Origin: Defluviimonas sp. SAOS-178_SWC
GTDB taxonomy: Bacteria; Pseudomonadota; Alphaproteobacteria; Rhodobacterales; Rhodobacteraceae
Assembly: GCF_039830135.1 (NCBI RefSeq)
Contig: NZ_CP156081.1
Span: 482,001-546,000 of the forward strand
Length of the DNA: 64,000 nt
Direction: 5' to 3'
Numbering within the stretch: the stretch's first letter is position 1; the number at the start of each line of letters is the position of its first letter. This document shows, one piece after another, positions 16,381 to 25,713 of this stretch. The notes beneath the pieces are model-generated. The model saw only the letters and a program-made list of their open reading frames with translations, was not told the DNA's origin and ran no database searches. Made by a program: the position numbers and the translations under genes.

Positions 16381-16961
16381 GTACTCCTTCAGACATGGCG
16401 GGGGACGGCCCCGAAGACGATGCCGGCCCTGGCTACCGGCATCCGCCGCGATCGACACGGTTCAAGAAGGGCCAGAGCGGCAATCCCCGGGGCCGCCCGC
16501 GGGGGCGGCATCGCGAGGCGCCGTATGATGCGGTACTCGGGCAGGAGGTGACGATCCGTGACGGTGGCGTCGCGCGCCGGGTGACGGCGGCGGAGGCGTT
16601 CCTCCTGCACCTTGCCAAGCGCGGACTTGAAGGTGACGGCGCGGCGGCCCGGGCCGCCATGGCCGCGATCGCGCAGGCCAGTGCCGCCCAGGCGGTGTCC
16701 GCGGCCTGGCCGCGCGAAATCATCCTGTGTTGTGTGGCGCCTGGAAGCGTGACCTCGGCGCTCGAACCGCTCAGGATGGGCAGGAAACGCGATCCCTATC
16801 GCCCGACTGCACGAATGCTGCTTGAGCCCTGGATCGTGGCGGCCGCCCTGGCCCGGCTCGGGGACCGGCACCTGAGCCGCGCAGAACAGGAAACCGTCTT
16901 CCGTGCCACGCGAACCCCGCACAAGGTCCGCTGGCCCGACTGGTGGGAGGTCAGAGAGTAG
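16377..16961 (+). CDS. DUF5681 domain protein, probably prophage-derived
   Basis: The 194-residue product carries the DUF5681 hallmark FKKGQSGNPRGRPRGR at about residues 28-43, followed by QEVTIRDGGVARRVTAAEAF and a helical domain. The start overlaps the stop of the truncated paralogue (ATGA), so the two were a translationally coupled pair. The family is common in prophages and mobile elements of alphaproteobacteria and is often next to terminase-like genes, but no terminase is visible here. The biochemical role is unknown. Confidence 0.65.
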   Translation: MSTPSDMAGDGPEDDAGPGYRHPPRSTRFKKGQSGNPRGRPRGRHREAPYDAVLGQEVTIRDGGVARRVTAAEAFLLHLAKRGLEGDGAAARAAMAAIAQASAAQAVSAAWPREIILCCVAPGSVTSALEPLRMGRKRDPYRPTARMLLEPWIVAAALARLGDRHLSRAEQETVFRATRTPHKVRWPDWWEVRE

Positions 16962-17354
16962 GCGGATGATGGACACATGAAAGCGTGAAAAACGGCGGGA
17001 TCCGGATTCTCGCTGCGGGCGCCCAAGATTGGTGTCCGTTCTCAAGTGGCAAGCTTTAAATGTGAGGAACTTGCTGTCGCGCCTGAGCCGGGCCGGGTGA
17101 TCAAGGAGAATTGCCGGCTTTCCGATGATGTTCCGCCGTCCAACGTTATTGCGACGTACTTCAACGAGGCATGTGGCCTCACCTCCCGCGTCCTTTTCGA
17201 ACGGAATCAAACCACGACTTCTTGCAGCGGGGCGCGGTCGTCGCGCATCACAGGCGGGAGCGTTGCAGCACCGCAAATGACTGGTTCACATCCGTCTTCC
17301 CGCACCCATCCTGATGATGCGCATCAAGCTTCCGAAGTCCGGTGGCCAGTGCCT
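16962..17354. other. Intergenic stretch without a recognisable gene
   Basis: The 393 bases between the DUF5681 gene and the RTX stop codon show no frame with family resemblance and no clear repeat. Apparent open frames here are extensions of frames antisense to the neighbours. Confidence 0.5.
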
Positions 17355-18764
17355 CTATACGACCATGATATCGTCGCTGAACACGCCCAAGTTCGTCACC
17401 CCTGCGACGGTCAGGCTGTGGCCGCCGAAGTCGAATACGACATCGGAACCGACGACACTGGCATGGTCGGCGATGACCTGCGCCACGGTCTTGCCGCCGC
17501 CCCAGAGCGCGTCGTCGAGAACCAGCGTGTCGACATTGTCGGCAAAGTCGGTCACCCGGTCCTGGCCGTAGCCCGCGAGGAACACGAAGCTGTCCGCGCC
17601 GAGCCCGCCGGTCAGCACGTCATCGTCGGTGCCGCCGTTCAGCCAGTCATCGCCGCCGCCGCCGTTGATCGTGTCATCGCCCGCCATGCCGAAGACCTCG
17701 TCATGGGCGTTGAAGCCGAACTGCACCGCGTCCGTGTAGCGGTCGTTGCCGTCCCCGAGCCAGGCCTTGTCCCGGCCCATGCCGCCGTTGACGACGTCGT
17801 TGCCGCCGCCGGCATAGATCGTGTCGTGCTGGTTGCCGCCGTTGATCGTGTCGTTGCCGATCCCGCCCGCGATCCAGTCGTTGCCATCGTCGCCGTTGAA
17901 GACATCGTTGCCGCCGCCGCCCTTGATCGTGTCATTGCCCGCGCCGCCGAACACCGTGTCGCGCCCGTTGATGTCGTTCTGGGCGTTGTCGGTGTAGAGG
18001 TCGTTGCCGTTCCCCAAGAGCGCCCGGTCGCGGCCGTCGCCACCATAGACCCGGTCATTGCCGTCACCGCCCACCAGCGTGTCGTAGCCGGAACCACCAT
18101 AGATCGTGTCAAACCCGAGACCGCCGATCAGCGAGTCGTTACCGCCCTCGCCATTCAGCAGGCCCGCCCCGCCGCCGCCGTTGATCGTGTCGTTGCCGCT
18201 GCCGCCCAAAATAGTGTCGTTACCCAAGTCTCCAAAAATCAGATCGTTTCCTTGATCTCCGTAGAGTTTATCATTCCCATTGCCGCCATAAAGAGTATCT
18301 CCTCCGGAGTTGCCATGAATTATGTCGTTTCCGTCAAATCCGCTCATACGGTCGGCATAGGAAGAAAGATTAAATACGTCATTCCCCGAAAGTGCAGTAG
18401 TTACAATCTGAATATCATCGGCGTTACTAGAGGTTAGCGCGGCTTGGTATAGTGCGGCCGCAGAAATTGAGAGACCGTGGGCGTACCAGATAGTGCCCCC
18501 GCTGTAGAATTCTTCACCGATGGCAGTAACCGTTCCTCCCATGACCGCGCCGGATGAATTTACAACAAATCCACTGCCGAAAAACCCTAGAACAAGGTCA
18601 TCGACGCCGTCCCAACCGTTTACCGCATACACATCTTGGTAGGTAATTCCATTGAAATTATAGTAAGTATCATTTCCAAAATAGTAGTCCCAAAAGTTAC
18701 GAGAAAACCAGTTTAAGTCGATGCTGTAGATATCAAACCCATAATATGATGTAATAGTCGCCAC
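17355..18764 (-). CDS. RTX calcium-binding repeat protein (hemolysin-type)
   Basis: A 469-residue probable type I secretion substrate. Residues about 1-125 are a unique, Tyr/Phe-rich N-terminal region. From about residue 140 to 400 come some two dozen glycine-rich nonapeptides of the GGxGxDxUx type, for example GGNGNDKLY, GGSGNDTIN and GGAGNDTIK, in two blocks each ended by a DRxxxLGNGNDLYTD-like unit. The C-terminal 70 residues (ADSFVFLAGYGQDRVTDF onward, ending DDIMVV) resemble the uncleaved secretion signal of RTX proteins. The start is GTG with GAGAGGTGAG upstream. No exporter genes or enzymatic domain are in the window, so it may be an adhesin, S-layer-like or a truncated toxin. The first third is markedly AT-richer than the repeats. 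Confidence 0.85.
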   Translation of the reverse strand: MATITSYYGFDIYSIDLNWFSRNFWDYYFGNDTYYNFNGITYQDVYAVNGWDGVDDLVLGFFGSGFVVNSSGAVMGGTVTAIGEEFYSGGTIWYAHGLSISAAALYQAALTSSNADDIQIVTTALSGNDVFNLSSYADRMSGFDGNDIIHGNSGGDTLYGGNGNDKLYGDQGNDLIFGDLGNDTILGGSGNDTINGGGGAGLLNGEGGNDSLIGGLGFDTIYGGSGYDTLVGGDGNDRVYGGDGRDRALLGNGNDLYTDNAQNDINGRDTVFGGAGNDTIKGGGGNDVFNGDDGNDWIAGGIGNDTINGGNQHDTIYAGGGNDVVNGGMGRDKAWLGDGNDRYTDAVQFGFNAHDEVFGMAGDDTINGGGGDDWLNGGTDDDVLTGGLGADSFVFLAGYGQDRVTDFADNVDTLVLDDALWGGGKTVAQVIADHASVVGSDVVFDFGGHSLTVAGVTNLGVFSDDIMVV

Positions 18765-18875
18765 TGATTCTCACCTCTCAATTTGTCAAAATTCTGTTCA
18801 GCCTAACGACAGAAAATTCACACGATTCGATTAGCTATCCTGCCTGCAACATGCGTATTTGGCCAGTCGTAAATA

Positions 18876-18957
18876 GGCCCTGTCAAAGGAATCCAGCTTG
18901 AGCCTGCCTGGGGTGGATCGTACCTTCCCGGAATGAGCACGCCGAACCCCTTCCGCT
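18876..18957 (+). pseudogene. IS6-family left-end remnant (copy F)
   Basis: A left terminal repeat (GGCCCTGTCAAAGGAATCC) at 18876 is followed at the normal distance by an ATG at 18933 and nine codons, MSTPNPFRW, matching the first residues of IS6 transposases here (MTQPSPFRYF). It is cut off exactly by the left end of the next IS6 copy at 18958. Confidence 0.7.
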
Positions 18958-19082
18958 GGCGCTGTCAGAAGGAATCTGGTTGAGACGGGCATGGTGGTCT
19001 CGTAGCGTGTTGGGTGACGAAACAAGACCCATTCAAGTATTTCCACAGCAGCCCCGAGATCATCCGTCTGGCGGTGATGATG
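18958..19082 (+). pseudogene. IS6-family left-end remnant (copy G)
   Basis: The left repeat GGCGCTGTCAGAAGGAATC begins at 18958. A GTG at 19014 opens a frame encoding TKQDPFKYFHSSPEIIRLAV, the N-terminus of an IS6 transposase, which loses homology after about 23 codons near 19082. The first 19 residues closely resemble those of complete copy C at 37686. Confidence 0.75.
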
Positions 19083-19264
19083 ATGGTGTTGTCTAATCGC
19101 TCTTGTCGCGTCAACTCTGAACGTCCGAGTGCGTGCCTGCCGGATGCATGGTTGTCTCCGCAGTCGACAGTAGGCCGCCGCATGATGGGGCTTCGCGGGA
19201 GGAGCCTTCAATGTGGACGACGCACTCTGTTTGATTGACGGTGGGTGCTGTCATGTGTGGACGT

Positions 19265-19510
19265 ATAGGGGGTGACGAACTGCGGCGAGATCAGTCGCAC
19301 CTCGTGTCCGAGATCGGACAGCACCCTGGCCCAGTAGGGCGCGCCGCCGCAGGCTTCCATTCCCACGAGGGACGAGGGCAACTCCGAGAAGAACTGCGCC
19401 ACCGTATCCCGCCGCAGCGTCTTTTGCAGGACCACCCTATCATCAATATCGACACCACAAACCTCGAATACGTTCTTCGCCAGATCCAATGCTATCCGCA
19501 CGATCTCCAT
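19265..19510 (-). pseudogene. IS110-family transposase, N-terminal fragment
   Basis: On the minus strand, MEIVRIALDLAKNVFEVCGV, FFSELPSSLVGMEACGGA and LSDLGHEVRLISPQFV form the N-terminal DEDD domain of IS110-type transposases (first catalytic Asp in ALDLAK, Glu in GMEACG). Homology ends after about 82 codons, just before the third acidic motif. No C-terminal half is attached. Confidence 0.75.
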
Positions 19511-19861
19511 GGCATGCCTCCTTCAGTCCGATCGATGCTCGATGACTCGCCCCTCAAGGGCGGCGGGGTCCATACCATTGGCTCCGTTTGCGCAAGGGTT
19601 GATTTGAGCGGACAATGATCTTTTGCGGGGTGCGGTCAAGCGCCTCGACAGCAAGGGTGTGGCGATGCGAGGAAGCTACGTCACGATCGCAGACCTTCGC
19701 CCGTGTTCGGCGGAAGATCCGGCACTCTCCTGGGCTGCAGCGTGATACGGGATCGGGTAGTGCCTTTGTAGCGTTTGAACCCCGGGGACCGACAGAGATG
19801 GCTCGATTCGTTTGAACAATTTCGAGCCGTTTCCTAAGTGGATTTCCCGCACGTTTACGCC
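19511..19861. other. Intergenic stretch without a recognisable gene
   Basis: Between the IS110 and IS3 fragments there are about 350 bases with no supportable frame; it is probably eroded transposon border DNA. Confidence 0.4.
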
Positions 19862-19963
19862 GCGACCGGGATTGGCCGTGGCTGGGTGAGGATATACCTG
19901 ATCGGGCGTCTGCCCATCCAGCGATGAATGCGGTCTCCTCCGACGACTGCGTAATTCAGCGGC
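19862..19963 (-). pseudogene. IS3-type transposase, extreme C-terminal fragment
   Basis: About 34 minus-strand codons include RRRPHSSLDGQTPDQVY, the conserved tail of IS3-family OrfB proteins. Nothing of the catalytic core remains. The fragment stops about 50 bases before the start of the histidine kinase gene on the other strand. Confidence 0.55.
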
Positions 19964-20012
19964 GAGAAAATTGGGCATTGCAACCAACCAATGCTCATCA
20001 TACCCGGTATTG

Positions 20013-22112
20013 ATGCCCATCGAAGATGCAAGCCAGCTCTTGGAGGTCAAGTTGCTGTACAGAAAGTTGGAGCTCGGCCTCTACGGCATTGTCGTTGCGG
20101 TAAGCGTAGCAGTCGGGGTGATGAGCGAGCGTTTCGATTATCGTCTGCAAACACAGACGCTTGCAGCGGAAATCGCCGACAAGAACCAATACTTCGCCCT
20201 TCGGCTTGAAGCCGCAATCTCCCAGTTGGTAGCTTGGGCAAACGGCATAGCAGCGGCTGTGGCTCTGAAACCGGACATTAACCAAAGCGAGTTCGGTGCG
20301 GCTGCCGCACGTCTTGGCGAAGATACGGCAACCCTGCTGAACATAGCCCTTACAACCGATAATGTCGTCCGACGGGTCTTTCCCCTGGAACGGAATTCCG
20401 CGCTGCTTGGGACAAATCTCCGCGATTTGCCAGACCACGCTGATGGTATCGAGACCGCTAATTTTACGGGTAAACCGACCCTCGTCGGGCCGTTTGACTT
20501 GATGCAGGGAGGTCGCGGATTCATCATGCGCTTGGCCTTTTCTGCCGGCTCATCGGACGAGCAACTTTCGAAACGTAGGGAAATGATCTCAATAGTGGTT
20601 GATTCGGACAGGTTCTTTGACGTGATCGACCGCGAAGCGGCGGCCGCCGGGTTCAACACAGTGGTGTCTCGTGGCGAGGATGGAGCAGCAATTTACGGCG
20701 ATCCGTCGGTCCTGAATGAGCAGCCAATCATCAACAACCTGAAGACGCCTTCGAGCAGTTGGCAGGTTGCGTCGGCGCCCATCTCGGGATGGCCGTCATT
20801 TTCTTCCAGAGCACCTATGATCGCAGGTATGATCCTACTACGCATGTTTGTGGTGCTTGGGGTCTTGTGGTTCATCTTTCGGCTTCTGCGTAAGCAAAGA
20901 CAGGCAGAGGATCAATTGGCCGCCGCAATCGAGGCACTGGATGACGGCTTCGCTCTATTCGATGCAGAGGACAAACTCACGCTGTGGAACCGCCGCTATC
21001 ATGAACTCTACAAAACGTCTGAAGACCTGCTGGTGCGCGGTGCAACATTTGAAGAGATCATCCGTGGTGGCTTGGCGCGCGGCCAATATCCCGATGCGAC
21101 AGGGCAAGAGGATGCGTGGATAAGGAAGAGACTGGCTTCCCATCTCTTGGGCGAAAGCGTGATTGAACAGCAACTTGACAACGGGAGGTGGATAAGGGTC
21201 GCGGAACGGCGAACTAGGGATGGTGGCATTGTCGGCTTTCGCGTCGATATCACGGAGCTAAAGCTGGCCACAGAGGCTGCGCAGGCTGCCGAACGAGCAA
21301 AATCGAACTTCATCAGTGTCCTTAGTCACGAATTGCGGACGCCGCTAACCATCGTGATCGGATACACCGACTTGATGACCTCCATCGGATATCTTCCCGC
21401 TGTTGGTGATTTGCGAAAGTCATTGGCTTTAGGCACCGACCCCTATGCCGATAGGCAGCTGGATAGGCTGATCTCCACAATCGAAGATATGGCCTCGAAA
21501 GCCCAACAATCCGCGAAACATCTGCTGTCTTTGATAAATGACCTGCTTGATTTCTCGAAGCTGGAGGCAGGTAAGATGCGATTCGATATAACGGATCTGG
21601 AAGTGGCAAAGCCACTCCACGAGGTGGAAAACCTGTTCCGGGATTCGATCGAGGCAAAGGGCCTGAAATTTGAGGTGGCAGGAACTGCGGCGCGCGTTTG
21701 GGCCGACCCGATACGCCTCAGGCAAATCCTGACAAACCTGCTGTCGAATGCTGTGAAGTTTACCGAAACGGGAACTATCCGCGTGGAGGCGTCGTGCGAA
21801 GGTGACAAGGTGCTGTTTCAGGTCCACGATACCGGCTGCGGAATATCCGATGACATCGCTGGTAAGATTTTTGGGCTATTCGAGCAGGCGGACAGCTCTT
21901 CGACTCGACGTGCCGGAGGGACGGGCCTTGGGCTTGCAATCAGTAAGAACCTAGTCGAGCTGATGGGTGGTGGGATCGGCTTTGAAAGCACGCCGCAATC
22001 CGGAAGCACTTTCTGGTTCACTGTTCCAATGAGCAGCCTGACTGCTACCGTTCGCGTCGCGGATACTCAGGCGCAACCCGTCAGGGGAGACCGCCGGGTC
22101 GCCGAATATTGA
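20013..22112 (+). CDS. Membrane sensor histidine kinase with PAS domain
   Basis: The 699-residue protein starts with a membrane segment (LGLYGIVVAVSVAVGVM), an extracytoplasmic sensor region of about 230 residues and a second membrane segment (MIAGMILLRMFVVLGVLWFI). A PAS domain follows (AIEALDDGFALFDAEDKLTL), then a HisKA domain with phospho-acceptor His in FISVLSHELRTPLT. The latter has a 45-residue insertion between its helices. The ATPase domain has N-box NLLSNAVKFTETG, DTGCGIS and GGTGLGLAISKNL. No receiver is fused. The 3' end overlaps that of the convergent receiver gene by 32 bases, and that receiver is the likely partner. The ATG at 20013 is preferred since upstream codons run into transposon-flank DNA, but no strong ribosome site is visible. 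Confidence 0.85.
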   Translation: MPIEDASQLLEVKLLYRKLELGLYGIVVAVSVAVGVMSERFDYRLQTQTLAAEIADKNQYFALRLEAAISQLVAWANGIAAAVALKPDINQSEFGAAAARLGEDTATLLNIALTTDNVVRRVFPLERNSALLGTNLRDLPDHADGIETANFTGKPTLVGPFDLMQGGRGFIMRLAFSAGSSDEQLSKRREMISIVVDSDRFFDVIDREAAAAGFNTVVSRGEDGAAIYGDPSVLNEQPIINNLKTPSSSWQVASAPISGWPSFSSRAPMIAGMILLRMFVVLGVLWFIFRLLRKQRQAEDQLAAAIEALDDGFALFDAEDKLTLWNRRYHELYKTSEDLLVRGATFEEIIRGGLARGQYPDATGQEDAWIRKRLASHLLGESVIEQQLDNGRWIRVAERRTRDGGIVGFRVDITELKLATEAAQAAERAKSNFISVLSHELRTPLTIVIGYTDLMTSIGYLPAVGDLRKSLALGTDPYADRQLDRLISTIEDMASKAQQSAKHLLSLINDLLDFSKLEAGKMRFDITDLEVAKPLHEVENLFRDSIEAKGLKFEVAGTAARVWADPIRLRQILTNLLSNAVKFTETGTIRVEASCEGDKVLFQVHDTGCGISDDIAGKIFGLFEQADSSSTRRAGGTGLGLAISKNLVELMGGGIGFESTPQSGSTFWFTVPMSSLTATVRVADTQAQPVRGDRRVAEY

Positions 22113-23061
22113 GGCGAAGACAGGGCTTCTGCTTTACTTGTGCGCGACTCTCGGCACGCGCAATTGCACGATCGAGGACTTCGTCTGGGTCACTTGATGT
22201 ATGCGAACCGGGCCGGATCGGAATCCCGACGGAGACGTCAATATCCATCGGGGTTCCGTCATCGTAGGCGGATTGCTTCTCATCCAGAAGCGACTGTATC
22301 TCGGATTCAAGATTAGAAGGATCAACCATGTGCGGGGCGCTCGAGACACAGATGAAAAGTCCGCCCCCAGCATTGGCGATGAGCAGCCCCTGACCACGTA
22401 GGGTGTCGGCGATAGCCTCTGCGATGTCAGTGAGGGCATAGGTGAGTTCTTCGGCACTCGCCCGACCATGAATCTTCTCGATGTTCTCCACTTTGATGGC
22501 GACGATCTGCGATCCCAGCAGCCCTGAGCGCGAGAGCTGCTTCAAATAGTTCCTGAGAGATGGATAATCGACCAGGCCCGAAACGCCTTCGATCTGCACC
22601 TCTGATAAGTCAGGTTTATTGGCGGCGGACATCAGTTTCGCGGCCAACGGCGCAGATGTCGTGGTTTCGCTCGCGGCGCGCCGTGCCGTGATCAGTTCTT
22701 CTGCGTTTCTGACGCGAATGCCGAGTTCCATGGTTTCAAAGGGTTTCGTCACGTAGTCCGTCGCTCCCGCCGCAAATGCAGCGTCGACGAAACGTCGTTC
22801 GGTCATAGCGGTCAGCATGATGATCGGCGTTCTTCTATACGCCGAGAGCTGTCGCACGCGCGTACAGAGTTCGATCCCGTCCATCTCCGGCATATGGATG
22901 TCGAGAAGCAAACAGTCAAAAGCCGGCTCCGCGACACCTATCAATTCCAACGCGGCAACACCTGAAGCCGCGACTGTGATGTCCTGGAAGCCTTTGCTTG
23001 CGAGAACCATCGGCAGCAACTCGCGGATGAACGCGTCGTCATCGACGGCAAGGATTTTCAT
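22081..23061 (-). CDS. Response regulator with degenerate GGDEF-like output domain (paralogue 1)
   Basis: Residues 1-120 are a receiver with acidic pocket VDDD (7-9), phospho-acceptor Asp54 in LLLDIHMPEMDG, Thr84 and Lys106. Residues about 155-310 resemble a GGDEF fold in layout: ALTDIAEAIADTLR, then NAGGGLFICVS where the GGDEF loop should be, then DVSVGIPIRP and DEVLDRAIARAESRA matching the end of diguanylate cyclases. The catalytic GG(D/E)EF signature is not conserved, so c-di-GMP synthesis is not expected. Two paralogues lie at 31053 and 36265. Its 3' end overlaps the convergent kinase gene by 32 bases. Confidence 0.8.
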   Translation of the reverse strand: MKILAVDDDAFIRELLPMVLASKGFQDITVAASGVAALELIGVAEPAFDCLLLDIHMPEMDGIELCTRVRQLSAYRRTPIIMLTAMTERRFVDAAFAAGATDYVTKPFETMELGIRVRNAEELITARRAASETTTSAPLAAKLMSAANKPDLSEVQIEGVSGLVDYPSLRNYLKQLSRSGLLGSQIVAIKVENIEKIHGRASAEELTYALTDIAEAIADTLRGQGLLIANAGGGLFICVSSAPHMVDPSNLESEIQSLLDEKQSAYDDGTPMDIDVSVGIPIRPGSHTSSDPDEVLDRAIARAESRAQVKQKPCLRLNIRRPGGLP

Positions 23062-23310
23062 GGATATTGCCCTTCAATTTCTTCCCGAGGAAACCCCATC
23101 CTACCAGTCGATTCCGCAGATATGTCGGCGAGTAGTATGTAAACTGTTCCATTCTGGGGTGAAAGGCCAGAGCAAACGGGCATCGTAGAGCAAACCCAAT
23201 GACTAATCCTTAATGCGGTGCTGACAGCCATCATAAATCCCTACGAAAAGCGGTAATCCCAGGGTACACATCTGCGCAACGAACGTTAGGCAGTTTTGTG
23301 CACGCGGCCC

Positions 23311-23439
23311 ATGTCCACGCCACCGCCCCGGTTCATCGCCTACGAACGGGTCTCGACCGCCAGGCAGGGGCAGTCGGGGCTGGGGCTGGAAGCACAGCGC
23401 GTCACCATCGACGACTTCGCCCGATCGCGAGGGGCCGAG
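23311..23439 (+). pseudogene. Serine recombinase (resolvase), N-terminal fragment
   Basis: The frame MSTPPPRFIAYERVSTARQG, then QSGLGLEAQRVTIDDFARS, matches the start of resolvase/invertase proteins, including the catalytic Ser in RVST. It ends after about 43 codons where it meets an IS110-type left end on the opposite strand. Confidence 0.7.
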
Positions 23440-23539
23440 GAAAGCCTCTTCCGGAAGGCGGTGGAGCCGTCCGCCTGACCCCGTGCAACTGAAATACACG
23501 CTTTGCGATGTCGACGCCGATGATGGTAACCTCTGGCAT
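23425..23539 (-). pseudogene. IS110-family transposase, N-terminal fragment with frameshift
   Basis: On the minus strand, MPEVTIIGVDIAKRVFQLHG is the first 20 residues of an IS110-type transposase; the homologous continuation ADGSTAFRKRLSS lies in another frame, so a frameshift is present. The piece ends within about 40 codons, at the resolvase fragment. Confidence 0.6.
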
Positions 23540-23621
23540 GGATGTCCTCACTTTCTGTGATGTAATTGCAGAACATCACATTGGCACACTACGATGCCGT
23601 CGGGAGGGCATCCACGCCATC

Positions 23622-23672
23622 AAAACGTCGCCAGAGATCATCCGCCTGGCTGTCATGATGTATATTCGGTTT
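23622..23672 (+). pseudogene. IS6-family transposase, 17-codon fragment
   Basis: The frame KTSPEIIRLAVMMYIRF is identical in style to residues about 10-26 of the IS6 transposases in this window. Neither terminal repeat nor catalytic residues remain. Confidence 0.65.
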
Positions 23673-24229
23673 TGTTTGCCAACCCGTCATCGCCTTGACC
23701 TGGATTTTCGTGGTCAATGCGCAGATAGGAAAAGCCCGCGCCGGTCTCCCAGAGCGGGTACAAAGGTGACTCGAAATGCGAGCTGGTGTTGTCCTTGCGC
23801 TCCAACGGAGAGAGGGTTGCGAACCGGAGCGATGACCAGCGATTCACGACGGTGAGATCGGCGCGGTGTGTAGCTGCATGCGAGCGCAGATCAGGTCGCA
23901 AACGACGGGTGATGTTACCTTGCGAAGAGGTTGCGCCGATGACGAGCTTCGGCCCGGAACAGTGCAACCGGGACCACGGTCCGAGCGCCGACCGTGATGC
24001 CTGCCAGGTTCCCGACGCGATTTGAGAAGGGGTCGCGAACGACCGTGTCGGTGAATCCGGTTTTCCGGATGATGCCGCTGGCAATCGTCATGGTCTGGCC
24101 TTTCTAACCGAAACTCAATCAGCAGTTGTGTTTTTGCTCTAGTATTCGACAAAAATGTGTCGAGCCGGCGGCAGTATGGCGATCCTACGGCCAGATGCAG
24201 AGACGCAGTGTTTCTGAAAGAAATACAAT
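23673..24229. other. Stretch without a supportable gene
   Basis: About 560 bases in which several frames stay open but none shows family resemblance or a convincing ribosome site. A 59-codon minus-strand frame from about 24090 (beginning MTIASGIIRKTGF) is possible but unsupported. Confidence 0.4.
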
Positions 24230-24565
24230 CTATAGCTGCAATGACGATGCTAGCCACCGTGTCGGCTTGGCGGAAGTGTGGCCTCCATCAGCGCGGGGTC
24301 GATCTGGCTTTGACTTTGTGGCACGTTGGCGGTTGAGGAAGGCAGCGTGCTCCCTCAAGGCCGCGATTTCCTGGTCGCGCGCGGCGTTTCGCTTCCGAAA
24401 GATATGCCTGGCCCGAGACGGGATCCAATGGCAGCCGTCACAGATGCCGCAGAATGCAAGTAGCGGAATAGACAACAGAACTAGGAACGCTACAGAACGT
24501 TCATTGCCGGTTCCCATATCCTTGTGAAGTGTGATACGAGTCTGAAAGACGTTGGGCTCTTTCAT
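24230..24565 (-). CDS. Small hypothetical membrane protein
   Basis: I do not recognise this 111-residue protein. It has one probable membrane helix (SVAFLVLLSIPLLAFCGI, residues about 24-41), immediately followed by a Cys-containing CDGCHW, and then a basic, coiled-coil-prone tail (AARDQEIAALREHAAFL). GGAG lies eight bases before the ATG, which supports translation. It sits alone between transposon debris, so it may be island cargo or a fortuitous frame. Confidence 0.4.
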   Translation of the reverse strand: MKEPNVFQTRITLHKDMGTGNERSVAFLVLLSIPLLAFCGICDGCHWIPSRARHIFRKRNAARDQEIAALREHAAFLNRQRATKSKPDRPRADGGHTSAKPTRWLASSLQL

Positions 24566-24988
24566 AGCACATCTCCGTCAATACGTGCGGACTGCCAGCT
24601 TCGCCGGGCGCCCACAACCCAAAGGTGATTAATTGTGCAATTTTTGCTAGAAATTGAACGAATGCATCGGCGGTTGGCCCGCGATCTAATGGCCCGAAAG
24701 TCGCGCCACGCGAGAGTTTCGGGCGACCGGTAGGTCATTCCCTTGTCGGCCATAGGTGTCGCGGCACCGCGTAGCTCTCAGAGGTGTCTCCGATGGCGGC
24801 GAGACAACACTTTCATCCGGTGAGCGCGGAATGTCGATGTTACGACGGTGCGCCGAGAGGCTCCGAAAGAGTGCGCTCTAACTGGAAGGCAATTGGGGGC
24901 GCTCGGATCACCCGCGACATCAGCGGCCTAGTTGCTTGATCCCACGGTTTGATGGTGCGATCCATTTGTCGGAATGGAAGGAAGCACT
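24566..24988. other. Intergenic stretch without a recognisable gene
   Basis: About 420 bases with no supportable coding frame, leading into the left side of an IS481-type element. Confidence 0.4.
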
Positions 24989-25651
24989 ATGGGACAAGTT
25001 CGTCACGGCAGCGCCACGACCACGCACGCTGTCCGAGCAGCGATACAGCGATCTCAAGCTTCGACCGCGGCGTTGAGCCGGGAACTCGGCATCAACCCGA
25101 AGGCGGTTGCGAAGTGGCGCAAGCGCAAAACTGTCGAGGATCGCAAGACCGGACCGAAGGAACCGCGCTCCAGCGTTCTCAGCGAGGAGGAGGACGCGAT
25201 GATCGTCGCGTTCCGCCGGCACACGCTGCTGCCGCTCGACGACTGTCTCTATGCCCTGCAGCCGACGATCCCGCATCTGACCCGCTCTGCGCTGCACCGG
25301 TGCTTGCAGCGGCATGGCATCTCGCGCCTGCCCGAAGTCGAAGGGGACAAGCCGAAGCGTCAGCGGTTCAAGTGCTACCCCATCGGCTTCTTTCATATGG
25401 ATATCGCCGAAGTGCAGACAGCCGAGGGCAAGACCGACCGGCATGAGGCCTGCGGCCTTGCTCAGATCATGCGCGCCGGCCGCTTCAAGATTGTGCAGAT
25501 CAAGAGCCATTATGCCAATGTAAACAGTGAGACTCTGACGGCACACGAGGCCCTCGTCCTCATTTCCGCGCTACGACGCAGGCTTTTCCAGCCTGATATG
25601 TCGCTCAGCCAAAAATTGTTATTCTTATCCTTAATCGACCTTGGCGTGTAG
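24989..25651 (+). pseudogene. IS481-type transposase 5' half joined to an IS110-like segment
   Basis: Codons 1-148 encode an IS481-type N-terminus: helix-turn-helix around ALSRELGINPKAVAKWRKRK, LPLDDCLYALQPTIPHLTRS and the first catalytic Asp in FFHMDIAEVQTAEGK. Immediately afterwards, from TDRHEACGLAQIMRAGRFK to about residue 195, the frame resembles the middle of IS110-type transposases (usual form KTDRNDARGLAQ). The remaining IS481 catalytic residues are missing. The join at about 25430 is in frame at a KTDR-like sequence, so this is a recombined fragment that stays open but should be inactive. Confidence 0.6.
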
Positions 25652-25713
25652 CGCGATCCTGCTTACGATTAACCTGTGACGGATTCTTGGGCAACGGACT
25701 GGGAAGTAAATCG

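Noticed and set aside
17355..18300. Short tandem repeats that could suggest a CRISPR or minisatellite
   Set aside because: Repeats are 27 bases, vary in sequence and encode glycine-rich nonapeptides in frame; there are no uniform repeats with unique spacers.
17046..18437. 463-codon plus-strand frame full of Val/Ile/Ala repeats
   Set aside because: It is the antisense of the RTX repeat array; its periodicity comes entirely from the nonapeptide codons of the real gene on the minus strand.
22081..23061. Active diguanylate cyclase
   Set aside because: The GGDEF loop is replaced by AGGGLF with no metal-binding acidic pair, in this and both paralogues.
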